Below, piece after piece: positions 36,507-45,429 of a stretch of 46,331 bases of DNA. The notes below the pieces were generated by a model that was not told where the DNA came from, ran no database searches, and saw nothing but the letters and a program-made list of their open reading frames with translations. The position numbers and the translations under genes are program-made. The DNA lies in the NCBI GenBank assembly GCA_029287435.1, contig JARFRD010000086.1, positions 1 through 46,331 on the forward strand, read 5' to 3'. The DNA comes from Gammaproteobacteria bacterium (GTDB lineage Bacteria > Pseudomonadota > Gammaproteobacteria > SZUA-229). The first letter of the stretch is position 1; each line of letters begins with the position of its first letter.

Positions 36507-38246
36507 ATGATTCGTAGCTTTATTTTCCTGGCATTAGCGATGCTCACGGGTTTGCTGACGCCCACAGCTCATGGCCAAAAGACAGCAGATATTGAGATTA
36601 CAGGCCTCGATGATGTCCTGCTGGAGCAGGCAATCGCAAACATAACGGTTGGCAGTTCACTTGCAACTGCCGCATCGCAACGCTCATTGAACCGCAGAGT
36701 GCGCCAGGCCGTTACTCAGATAGACAATGCCCTGAAGGCCAACGGTTATTATTCTGCCGTCATTACGCCTCATATTGAAGGAAAGGCTGATGAACGAAAG
36801 TTCCGCTTCGAGGTCGACAAGGGCGATCCTGTCAGGGTTGCCAGTGTACAGCTGGAAGTAATGGGTGATGGAAAAGAATTCGAAGCATTCCAGAAATGGC
36901 GTACAGCATTTCCGTTAAAGGCCGGAGATATCCTCGTCGATAGGCATTACGAGGAAGCGATAACTGAACTTCAGCGCACAGCCAGAAAGTACGGCTTCTT
37001 TGACAGCCAGATCAGCACACGCCAAATTCGCCTCGACAGAACAACGAAACAGGCCGATATCCTGATCAACTTTGACACCGGGGTGCGCTATCGATTAGGC
37101 GAAATTCGCATTAAAGAGGATTACTTCTCTTCCGATTTTCTGCTGCGCTTTTTAAACATCGAGAAAAGCCAGTCTTTCAACAATGATGACTTGCAAACCC
37201 TTCATCAGCGCTTTTCGGCAAGCAACTACTTTGGCAGCATACGAGTAACACCGGTGCTGGATGAACGAGCTGATGGTGAAGTCCCGATATCAATCAGCCT
37301 TGAACGTCGCAAGCGTGACCGCTATAGCGCCGGAATCGGCTACTCGACCGATCTCGGTGTGCGCGGCAAACTTGGTATGGAAAGACGTTATGTCAATAAA
37401 AGCGGGCACAGCTTTACTGCTTCTATTGATTACGCAGAACTGAAACGCCTGGCGCGTATCAACTATGATATACCATTGTCGCGCCCCCACGCAGAAAAGC
37501 TGGTTTTATCCTATCAGTACAGTGATCGCCGCGATGAAGATCTGAAAAGCCGCGTGAACGGCATTCAGGCCAGCCATGTCTGGAAACTCGGTCTCAGTGA
37601 CTGGCAATACGGCCTGTGGCTCTTTACTACTGACAATGAGCTGGATGATCAACTCACCGAAGGAACCTTTCTCTCACCAACAGCAGGCTGGTCATATGCC
37701 CGGGGAGATAACCTCCTGTTCCCAAGACGTGCATGGCAGCTTGCAATAAACCTGGTTGCTGCATCGGAGAGTGTAGTTTCTACCGAATCATTTCTGCAGG
37801 CAGAGCTCAACACAACACTGATCCTGCCTCTGTTTGAGCGCGATCGTTTATTGCTGCGCGGTGAGCTCGGCAGAACACTGATTGATGACTTCAGTGTGCT
37901 GCCCAAGCAGTTGCGCTTCTATGCTGGTGGGGACAATTCCGTGCGTGGTTATAAATATCAGTCGCTGGCACCGCGCAACGAGAACGGCAGCCTTACCGGC
38001 GGCGATGCGCTCGTTTTTGGCTCTGCCGAATACGAACATTATTTTACGCCCATAATTGGTGCAGCAGTTTTCTGGGATGCCGGGAATGCCTTCTTTGCTG
38101 GTGACGCCATGCAGCTTTCTCACGGTGCCGGTATCGGCCTGCATCTGAATCTGCCGTTTGGTGTTTTCAGGTTCGATGTTGCCAATGCCTTGAGTAAGCC
38201 GGATCGACCCTGGCGCTTTCACCTCACACTGAGGCCGGATCTGTGA
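36507..38246 (+). CDS. tamA: Translocation/assembly module outer-membrane protein TamA (Omp85 family)
   Basis: Signal peptide, POTRA-like N-term, surface-antigen C-term LRFYAGGDNSVRGYKYQSLAPRNENGSLTGGDALVFGSAEYEH; directly coupled to tamB. Confidence 0.92.
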   Translation: MIRSFIFLALAMLTGLLTPTAHGQKTADIEITGLDDVLLEQAIANITVGSSLATAASQRSLNRRVRQAVTQIDNALKANGYYSAVITPHIEGKADERKFRFEVDKGDPVRVASVQLEVMGDGKEFEAFQKWRTAFPLKAGDILVDRHYEEAITELQRTARKYGFFDSQISTRQIRLDRTTKQADILINFDTGVRYRLGEIRIKEDYFSSDFLLRFLNIEKSQSFNNDDLQTLHQRFSASNYFGSIRVTPVLDERADGEVPISISLERRKRDRYSAGIGYSTDLGVRGKLGMERRYVNKSGHSFTASIDYAELKRLARINYDIPLSRPHAEKLVLSYQYSDRRDEDLKSRVNGIQASHVWKLGLSDWQYGLWLFTTDNELDDQLTEGTFLSPTAGWSYARGDNLLFPRRAWQLAINLVAASESVVSTESFLQAELNTTLILPLFERDRLLLRGELGRTLIDDFSVLPKQLRFYAGGDNSVRGYKYQSLAPRNENGSLTGGDALVFGSAEYEHYFTPIIGAAVFWDAGNAFFAGDAMQLSHGAGIGLHLNLPFGVFRFDVANALSKPDRPWRFHLTLRPDL

Positions 38247-41200
38247 AATTTATTGGGCGATCAATTCTCATGCTGATTATCGGGCTTCTGGCCGGACTGG
38301 TGATTCTGCTTGGAACGACCGCCGGGCTCAGAGGTGTACTGCTGATAGCAGATCGCCTGACCGGTCCGCAAATCTCTATAAGCGCCGATGTAATGGAAGG
38401 TCGGATCCTTGGAAATTTCGTACTGCATGACGTACGGGTAGAAACGCCTGCGATGGACCTTCAGCTGAGCAGGGCTTCACTGGCATGGCATCCTTCGAGT
38501 TTGTTCAGTGGAGTAATCGACATCCAGCAGCTTAAGCTATCTGACGGTCAGCTCAGGATCTTTGCCAGTGAACCTGAAGATACCCCAGCAGCTGATGGAG
38601 TCGGCTGGCTGCCTGATGTCACCCTCAAGGCTCTGGATATAGATACGCTGAAGGTAATGCGTGATGACCAGGTGCTGAAGATTGAACGCTTCAGCGCCGA
38701 GGCGTCTCTGCTATCGCAACAGCTTGCACTAACACGCGCTGAATTGCAGCTGCCGCAACTCACGGCCAATGCTAGTGGTGCAGTAGACCTGCCGACCCTT
38801 TCAGTGACAGAGGTGCAGCTGCAGTGGAACTGGCAGACTGCTGAGTTATTGCAGCCGGTTGCCGGAACAGCAGCACTGAATGGAGATATTGACAAGATGC
38901 AGCTTGCAGTGACGCTCATGAGCCCCACGAAGACTGTGCTGAACATTGAGCTCGAGAATCTTTTAACTACACCGTACTGGCGTGCCGAGTTCTCCATCGC
39001 GCAGATGAATCTGCAGCGTGATGTGCTTGCCAGGCTTCCCGATGTAGAAATTGTGCTGAAAGGCAGCAGTACAGGCAACAGTGATAATGCGGAGCTCAAT
39101 GCGACTGGCAATATTTTATTTGGCGGAAATGTGCACCCCTGGAAGCTCGATGCCAGCATCCCATTGGCGGGCGATGCTGCCCCCACGCTTGACATCATAT
39201 CAGGACAGGCCCGAGCAAGTGTGCAGCCAGACAGTACAGATGCAAACCTTGCTCATGTCCTGCTTGATATACCGGATTTTGCTGAGTTGTGGCCTGGCCT
39301 GGCTGGCCAGCTTAATGCCCAGCTGACAACAAGGGGCAGCCTGGCTGATGATGAGATGAACGCTGATATCACGCAGCTGTCATTCAATCATCAACAGCTG
39401 GGTGAATGGCAAATCGACACTTCTAGTGCCTTGAGCATCAGCAGCGACAGCGGCAAGCTGAGCGGGTTGTGTCTGACGCAGAATAAAGCCAGCCTCTGTA
39501 CCGACCTTGTATGGCAGGGCAGTCAAATTGATGCCCACATGGATGTCAAAACACTGCATCTCGAGATGATTCCACTGCTGACGCAGCATGATGAATACCA
39601 CCTTAGTGGGCGGCTGAACGGACAGTTGAAAGTGACGCTGGACAGCACACTCGTCAAACAGCTGGAGATGGACTTAAGCATGAACGATGGGATGCTGCTG
39701 CACTCCCTGGAATCAGGTGGCAGCAATGTGATGAAGTTCCAGTCAGTAACATTGAATGGATCAGAACAGGGTGGTCAACTTCAGCTGCAGTTGAACCTGG
39801 ACGATGATTTTGACGGCAGCTTACATGCCAGGCTGATGTTACCGGCAGATCTGCAAACACTGCAACTACCGGAGACGCCTCTGCAAGGACAAATCGAAGC
39901 CAAATTGCAGCAACTGGACAGCATTGGTGTCTTTCTGCAGAAAATCACTCTACCAGCTGGCAATTTGACTGCCTCTATCCAGCTTGGTGGATCCATGCAG
40001 GCCCCGCACTTTACTGGCAAAGCTGTCCTGCAGGTGCCACTATTCGAAACCGGCGAGCCGGCCACGGTATTCAGGCAGACGAAGTTGGATATGCAGCTCG
40101 ATGGAGTGGATATCAGTCTGACTGGCCAAAGTGAGCTGGCCGGTCAGCTGCTGAAGTTGAACGGCCAGGCTAGCATTGCCAGCATCGAAGACTGGCATGC
40201 CAGTCTGACACTGAAGGCGGAAGACGTAGCCGTGTCCGCTATACCGGCTATCAGTCAGCTGGAGGAAGTGACAGTTGCAGGGCTACTAGGCCTGAATCTC
40301 AACCTGACTTTGAACAGTACACTGGAAGTTGAACACCTCGACGGCGAACTGCTGCTAAAAAATGGGATGCTGACACGCATCTTTATCGATGGCGACATGG
40401 AGGAACTTGCAATACGAGACCTGCGTATAACGGCGGCCAAGAAAAAAGAAATGTTGACGATTAGCGGAAAGTTGCAGGATGCCTACGACGGAAAACTAAA
40501 GGTGGACATGACACTCCCGGCACAACTCAGGAGTCTGGGTAAAACTGATTTGCCATTAAAGGGGAGCCTGACCGCTGATTTCCCACGCCTGCAGGCCTTT
40601 GGAATCTTTCTAGACGATATCACATTACCGGAAGGTACATTCTCAGCAAATATCAATGTAGAAGGGACCCGTGCAGCGCCGTTGCTTAAAGGGCGTGCTG
40701 CTCTACAGGTACCGAAGCTTGAGCTGACTGAACCGGTCATCAGTTTTGATGATACCAGGCTCGATATCGAGCTTGTCGGCACAGCATTGAATGCAAAAGG
40801 TGGTAGCTATATTGGAGGCCGTCCACTGATGCTCGAAGGGACTGCGATGCTGCAGGATTTCGATGACTGGAAGGCAAGTATGAAGCTGGCGGGCGACTCC
40901 ATCAAGCTGGAAGATGTGTTTGGGTCAAGCCTGCAAACTAGCTCGGAGCTGAACCTTGCAATAGCTCCTGGACAGGTAAAGCTGACTGGCGATGTCATAC
41001 TTGAAGGTAGTGAGATATTTATCCGTGACCTTTCTTCGACTGTAAGACCCTCCAGTGATGTAAGGTTTGTCGATGAAGAAAAAACTGCTGCAATTCCCTG
41101 GCACATAACTACCGACCTGAGTCTCCGTCTGACCGGTGACAACCGTCTGCGTGTCGCCGGGTTCAACGGTCTGCTTGGCGGTAATGTAACGGTGCGCAGC

Positions 41201-41800
41201 GAATCGGGGAAACTTGCATCTGGTGCAGGTTCGCTGACTGTCATGGAAGGCGAATACCGGGCCTTTGGTGCTACTGTACCAATAAGGCGGGGCAGGCTGG
41301 AATTTATTGGTGGTGCATTAGACGACCCGGCTATTCAGATAGAAAGTCGACGTCGTATTGAGCAGAGGGAAGTCGGTTTCGATGTAACTGGAACGCTGCA
41401 GTCTCCCGTAGTCACACTGGTGTCCAGTCCCGCAATGGACCAGTCCGAGATACTTTCCTGGTTGCTGTATGGGCGTGCAGCAGGCGTAACTGATGGTGCA
41501 TCAACAGCGCTGCTGGCCGGTTCAATCAATCAGCTGCTAGGCAAGGAAGAAGAAGAATCGTTTATGCAGCAGATGCTTGGCCGCATGGGCCTGACGGGTT
41601 TGGGCGTCGAAGCTGATCTTACCAGCGGCCTCAGGGTCAGCAGGCAGCTTAGCCCAAGGCTGTTCGTCAAGTACCAGGTGGACGTCTGGGAGCAAACCAA
41701 CCGCCTTATTCTGCGTTATCTACTGAGTGAACATTGGGCATTGGAAGGCATAAGTGGAGATGAAGGTGGTGCCGATATACTGTATGAGCGTGAACGTTAA
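38243..41800 (+). CDS. tamB: Translocation/assembly module protein TamB (GTG start overlapping tamA stop)
   Basis: Single N-terminal TM, long beta-helical AsmA/DUF490-type protein; C-term IQIESRRRIEQREVGFDVTGTLQSPVVTLVSSPAMDQSEILSWLLYGR, LSPRLFVKYQVDVWEQTNRLILRYLLSEHWALEG. Confidence 0.93.
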   Translation: MKFIGRSILMLIIGLLAGLVILLGTTAGLRGVLLIADRLTGPQISISADVMEGRILGNFVLHDVRVETPAMDLQLSRASLAWHPSSLFSGVIDIQQLKLSDGQLRIFASEPEDTPAADGVGWLPDVTLKALDIDTLKVMRDDQVLKIERFSAEASLLSQQLALTRAELQLPQLTANASGAVDLPTLSVTEVQLQWNWQTAELLQPVAGTAALNGDIDKMQLAVTLMSPTKTVLNIELENLLTTPYWRAEFSIAQMNLQRDVLARLPDVEIVLKGSSTGNSDNAELNATGNILFGGNVHPWKLDASIPLAGDAAPTLDIISGQARASVQPDSTDANLAHVLLDIPDFAELWPGLAGQLNAQLTTRGSLADDEMNADITQLSFNHQQLGEWQIDTSSALSISSDSGKLSGLCLTQNKASLCTDLVWQGSQIDAHMDVKTLHLEMIPLLTQHDEYHLSGRLNGQLKVTLDSTLVKQLEMDLSMNDGMLLHSLESGGSNVMKFQSVTLNGSEQGGQLQLQLNLDDDFDGSLHARLMLPADLQTLQLPETPLQGQIEAKLQQLDSIGVFLQKITLPAGNLTASIQLGGSMQAPHFTGKAVLQVPLFETGEPATVFRQTKLDMQLDGVDISLTGQSELAGQLLKLNGQASIASIEDWHASLTLKAEDVAVSAIPAISQLEEVTVAGLLGLNLNLTLNSTLEVEHLDGELLLKNGMLTRIFIDGDMEELAIRDLRITAAKKKEMLTISGKLQDAYDGKLKVDMTLPAQLRSLGKTDLPLKGSLTADFPRLQAFGIFLDDITLPEGTFSANINVEGTRAAPLLKGRAALQVPKLELTEPVISFDDTRLDIELVGTALNAKGGSYIGGRPLMLEGTAMLQDFDDWKASMKLAGDSIKLEDVFGSSLQTSSELNLAIAPGQVKLTGDVILEGSEIFIRDLSSTVRPSSDVRFVDEEKTAAIPWHITTDLSLRLTGDNRLRVAGFNGLLGGNVTVRSESGKLASGAGSLTVMEGEYRAFGATVPIRRGRLEFIGGALDDPAIQIESRRRIEQREVGFDVTGTLQSPVVTLVSSPAMDQSEILSWLLYGRAAGVTDGASTALLAGSINQLLGKEEEESFMQQMLGRMGLTGLGVEADLTSGLRVSRQLSPRLFVKYQVDVWEQTNRLILRYLLSEHWALEGISGDEGGADILYERER

Positions 41801-42010
41801 ATAATAAACAAATGATTATATAAAACAATAACATATAATACATAGTTCAAGCTATGAAACAGGCGGTTGTTACCGCTAGACTGAAATCATGCGTACCATA
41901 GCAGCTGATATCCAGTATATTGCACCCAGTATAAAGTAGTTCGCTAGTCCTGTTCGCTTTTACTGGCGGCGTTCAGAAAACGTCAGAATTATGTCTTCTG
42001 TGGAGTATTC

Positions 42011-42523
42011 ATGGGCAAGATTGGAACAGTCGTGGTGAAGGAAATCAGGGAAGCCCTGCCGGCAATGATCTTTTTCCTGTTCCTGTTTCATATGATTGCG
42101 CTGACCAGGGCCGTGTCGATTGATGATTACAGCATCACTGCGCTGCGCGCTGTCGGCGCGACAGTAGGCGCCCTTATTGTGGCCAAAGCGATCCTCATCG
42201 TCGAGGCACTGCCAATCTCGAGACTTTCTTCAAACAAACCTGCGGTACAGGTTCTATGGAAGACCGTCCTGTACAGTATCGTGGTGTTCCTATTCAAAGT
42301 CGTTGAAGAAGTAATTCCTTTGCTTTTAAAGCATCAGAGCGTGATGTCAGCTACTAAGGCGATGTACCACGAAGTATCCTGGCCATTGTTCGTAGTCCTG
42401 GCACTGTGGATTATTGGCGGTCTGTTTTTCTATTGTTCTGTATCAGAACTGGTTCGTATCATAGGCCCAGGTAGAGCCAGGGGGATATTTTTTGGCACTG
42501 GCAACAGAAAAACAGATAAGTGA
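42011..42523 (+). CDS. Hypothetical integral membrane protein (~4 TM)
   Basis: 170-aa ORF with several hydrophobic segments. Confidence 0.65.
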   Translation: MGKIGTVVVKEIREALPAMIFFLFLFHMIALTRAVSIDDYSITALRAVGATVGALIVAKAILIVEALPISRLSSNKPAVQVLWKTVLYSIVVFLFKVVEEVIPLLLKHQSVMSATKAMYHEVSWPLFVVLALWIIGGLFFYCSVSELVRIIGPGRARGIFFGTGNRKTDK

Positions 42524-42660
42524 TTTCACCCCATGGTTACGCTATGTGCAGGTCCTACTCACATTGAAAATTAATGGCATGCAGCAGGTGGTCACTCAAT
42601 AATTTAATTCATGCAAGGTCTTGTAGACTTTTCCTGATTGACTGCCAATGATCATCGCAG

Positions 42661-43758
42661 TCACACGTTTTGCCCGGAGTTGGTGACTTTGTGGTTGCTC
42701 TGCCTGCGCCATTCTGATGGCGTGACATTTGACCAGCGCCTGAAAGCCCGCGTGAATTCACTTGCGTCGGCATAACCGAGTGTGTTCGAAATATTGATGA
42801 TAGGTAAGTCTTTATCTGTAAGCAGCTGCTGTGCGATCTCGTAACGTATTTTACCAACGAGTTCCCGATATGACGTCCCGTACTGTTTCAGTCGTCTGTT
42901 CAGAGTCCGTGGATGCATCGACAGTATCCTTGCGACATTATCCAGTTTACAGGAATTTGAAACAACCAATGGTCGTATAACAGAACGCATTTCTTCGAGC
43001 AGGTTATTGCCCATATTAATCTCAATCCTGTTCATTTCGTTGACGATAATGTCGTGCTGCTGCTTGTCTGCATCGGGTAACGGCTGTCGCAGCCAGTGCT
43101 CAGGAAATACCAGTGCATCTTCACCGGCCTGAAAATCAAGAGGGGTGCGAAAGAAATCTTTATAGGGTCTAATGTTTTCAGGGCGTGTATTGGAAAACAG
43201 TACTTCTGTAGGTGTCCAGTCACGTCCACACATCGATCGCATAAGATTGCAGATGTTTGCAATCGATAAGCTATAGATGTGCCGAAGCCCTTGCTGTGCG
43301 GGTACATAGATTGCGTATCCCAGCTTGGCCTGTCCATTGTTAACGGAAAGTGTGGCGACGCCACCACGGTCATTCATGCATATGTGAACAATCATGCTGT
43401 AAAGTGCCGACCCGACATTGGGTGCATACAGGGCAAGCTTGCCGAGGTTTCCCAGCGCGGCAAGGTCTATCTGTTGCCCCACAAGTAACCCGAAATGCTG
43501 TATTCCTGTTCGGTCAGCGCACACTTCAAGTAATCTACCCGCGCGGTTGAAGGAAATATAGTTTTCCGGGTCGTTGAACAGCGCAAGCTCAACACCGCAT
43601 TGTGCGAGTATGTCTTCAGCGCGTTCGTCTGCGTATCTGTCCAGCAAGACAGGAATCGACCGCAACGGGCCAACACGTACAGACCCGACTTCAGGAACAC
43701 TTGATACCAGGCTAATCGTTCTGTTTTTCTTATTAGGCGTCATCTTATTAGGCGTCAT
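42661..43758 (-). CDS. AraC-family transcriptional regulator (Arabinose-binding-like N-term)
   Basis: C-terminal double HTH: CKLDNVARILSMHPRTLNRRLKQYGTSYRELVGKIRYEIAQQLLTDKDLPIINISNTLGYADASEFTRAFRRWSNVTPSEWRRQ. Confidence 0.94.
   Translation of the reverse strand: MTPNKMTPNKKNRTISLVSSVPEVGSVRVGPLRSIPVLLDRYADERAEDILAQCGVELALFNDPENYISFNRAGRLLEVCADRTGIQHFGLLVGQQIDLAALGNLGKLALYAPNVGSALYSMIVHICMNDRGGVATLSVNNGQAKLGYAIYVPAQQGLRHIYSLSIANICNLMRSMCGRDWTPTEVLFSNTRPENIRPYKDFFRTPLDFQAGEDALVFPEHWLRQPLPDADKQQHDIIVNEMNRIEINMGNNLLEEMRSVIRPLVVSNSCKLDNVARILSMHPRTLNRRLKQYGTSYRELVGKIRYEIAQQLLTDKDLPIINISNTLGYADASEFTRAFRRWSNVTPSEWRRQSNHKVTNSGQNV
43729..43758. repeat. 15-bp perfect tandem duplication at the 5' end of the AraC-family gene
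   Basis: CTTATTAGGCGTCAT x2, giving MTPNK-MTPNK at the N-terminus. Confidence 0.9.
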
Positions 43759-43879
43759 AAAAACATCGTGACAATGTCGTAAAATGTTAAGACACTATAT
43801 TAAAAATAAGTCACAATCATTAAAGGGCTTTTCTCTAAACAAAAAAAATTATTTTTACATGCACATTCAACAGGGAGAA

Positions 43880-44089
43880 ATGGTAATGCTCAAGAATGAG
43901 TTTATAAGGACTATAGCCGGCAGTGCAATTGCTCTGCTGGGTATCGACTGGCACGTATCCAACTCCATCGCGCTGCGCGGCGGCTATCGCTGGCTCGATT
44001 ATGATCTCGATAAGGACGATGCATCGGTGGAGGAGAAACTCGATATCTCCATGAGTGGTCCATTCCTGGGTGTCGGGTTTCAATGGTAA
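43880..44089 (+). pseudogene. Truncated outer-membrane beta-barrel remnant (signal-peptide start joined to barrel C-terminus)
   Basis: MVMLKNEFIRTIAGSAIALLG runs directly into IDWHVSNSIALRGGYRWLDYDLDKDDASVEEKLDISMSGPFLGVGFQW. Confidence 0.6.
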
Positions 44090-44115
44090 TGGCTTAATAG
44101 GCAAAGGAGAGATTT

Positions 44116-44889
44116 ATGCGTAGTATAAAAAATAGAATAACTGCAAGGCTGTTAGCTATCGCTGCATTAACGACCCTATCGAACCTGGTCCCGGCATATG
44201 CACAGTCTCCGGCTGTCGATCCATCTGCTGTTGAGATACTGAAAAGCATGACAGATTACCTCGGTGGCCTGAAGCAGTTCAGCGTGGATACACAGAACAC
44301 TCTTGAGCATGTGCTCGATTCAGGACAACGAATCGATGAAGACATTTCAGTGAGTGTGATTATCAGCCGACCCGGCAAACTGAAGTCCAGGCGTCTTGGC
44401 GAGCTGATCGACCAGGCGTTTTACTATGATGGAAAAACCCTGACCCTCAATAATAAGAATGCCAATGTTTACGCAACTGAAAAAGCACCTGCGACAATCG
44501 AGCAAATGCTCGACTTTGCGCGTGAATCGTTGGGACTTATTATTCCAGCATCTGACCTGGTCTATCGTAATGTCTATGCACTGATGATGCAGGATGTGAC
44601 TTCGGCCACCGTCGTCGGCAAAGCAGTTATCAATGGCAGGACCTGTAATCATCTTGCATTCAGGCGTCCGGATGTTGATTTCCAGGTATGGGTTGCAGAC
44701 GCTGACGAACCATTGCCATGCAAATATGTCGTCACCGATAAAAGTACTCCCGAGCTGGTAAGCACAATATCGGTGATGAGTAACTGGAACGTAAAGCCAC
44801 CTGTTACAGACAATACCTTCAGCTATGTGCCGGGTAAGGGGACCACGCTGGTCGAATTCATGCCACTCGAATCAGGAGCAAGCAAATGA
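44116..44889 (+). CDS. DUF2092 family secreted protein
   Basis: Signal peptide; SAVEILKSMTDYLGGLKQFSVDTQNTLEHVLDSGQRIDEDISVSVIISRPGKLKSRRLG, FYYDGKTLTLNNKNANVYATEKAPATIEQMLDF. Confidence 0.85.
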   Translation: MRSIKNRITARLLAIAALTTLSNLVPAYAQSPAVDPSAVEILKSMTDYLGGLKQFSVDTQNTLEHVLDSGQRIDEDISVSVIISRPGKLKSRRLGELIDQAFYYDGKTLTLNNKNANVYATEKAPATIEQMLDFARESLGLIIPASDLVYRNVYALMMQDVTSATVVGKAVINGRTCNHLAFRRPDVDFQVWVADADEPLPCKYVVTDKSTPELVSTISVMSNWNVKPPVTDNTFSYVPGKGTTLVEFMPLESGASK

Positions 44890-45320
44890 AGACACTTATT
44901 AAAACAGCAATTGTCGGTATTGGCCTGGCCCTTCTAGCGACAGTAGATGTAACAGTCGTTGAAGGTCCCACTGGTTCAGCGATAAACGTGCATTTCATGT
45001 CAGAAGCAGAAGCAGTTGCAGGCCGGCAGAGAAGGACGCGCCGTCGTGGTCTTGCTGTAGGTTTCGCAGCAGGCTCAGCTTCCGGGGCTGCAGCAGCCTC
45101 TGCAGCTGCCGCTCCTGCCGCGGCTCCAGCACCAGCTCCAGCACCAGCACCAGCAGCGCAACCTGCGGGTGCACCGCCGATTGGAAGCATCGTCACCACC
45201 CTGCCAGCAGGTTGCGTAACGACAACCAAGGGCGGCGTGCAATACTTTAACTGCAATAATGTTTTCTACAGGGCAGCCTTTCAGGGCAGCAATCTGGTTT
45301 ATGTGGTCGCTCAACCCTGA
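44886..45320 (+). CDS. Small secreted Ala/Pro-rich protein
   Basis: Start overlaps the DUF2092 stop (ATGA); (A/P)-rich linker and C-term GSIVTTLPAGCVTTTKGGVQYFNCNNVFYRAAFQGSNLVYVVAQP. Confidence 0.8.
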   Translation: MKTLIKTAIVGIGLALLATVDVTVVEGPTGSAINVHFMSEAEAVAGRQRRTRRRGLAVGFAAGSASGAAAASAAAAPAAAPAPAPAPAPAAQPAGAPPIGSIVTTLPAGCVTTTKGGVQYFNCNNVFYRAAFQGSNLVYVVAQP

Positions 45321-45429
45321 ACGATTGACCTGCATTTAGCGATAGAAGCAAAACACGACAATTATCTCGATTCAGGAACAGAAAAATTTCAATACCTGAG
45401 CAGAAAAATACCGCAGAGGAGAAATTAAC

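Noticed and set aside
41858-41874. GCGGT-tgtt-ACCGC hairpin after tamB as a terminator
   Set aside because: Short 5-bp stem with no downstream T-run on either strand; not convincing.
45090-45165. GCAGCN/CCAGCA repeats as a CRISPR or DNA satellite
   Set aside because: They are codon-level repeats encoding an Ala/Pro linker, with no spacer structure.
45075-45335. Trp/Cys-rich repeat ORF on the minus strand (CWCWCWSWCWS)
   Set aside because: Antisense of the Ala/Pro repeat region; low-complexity artefact.
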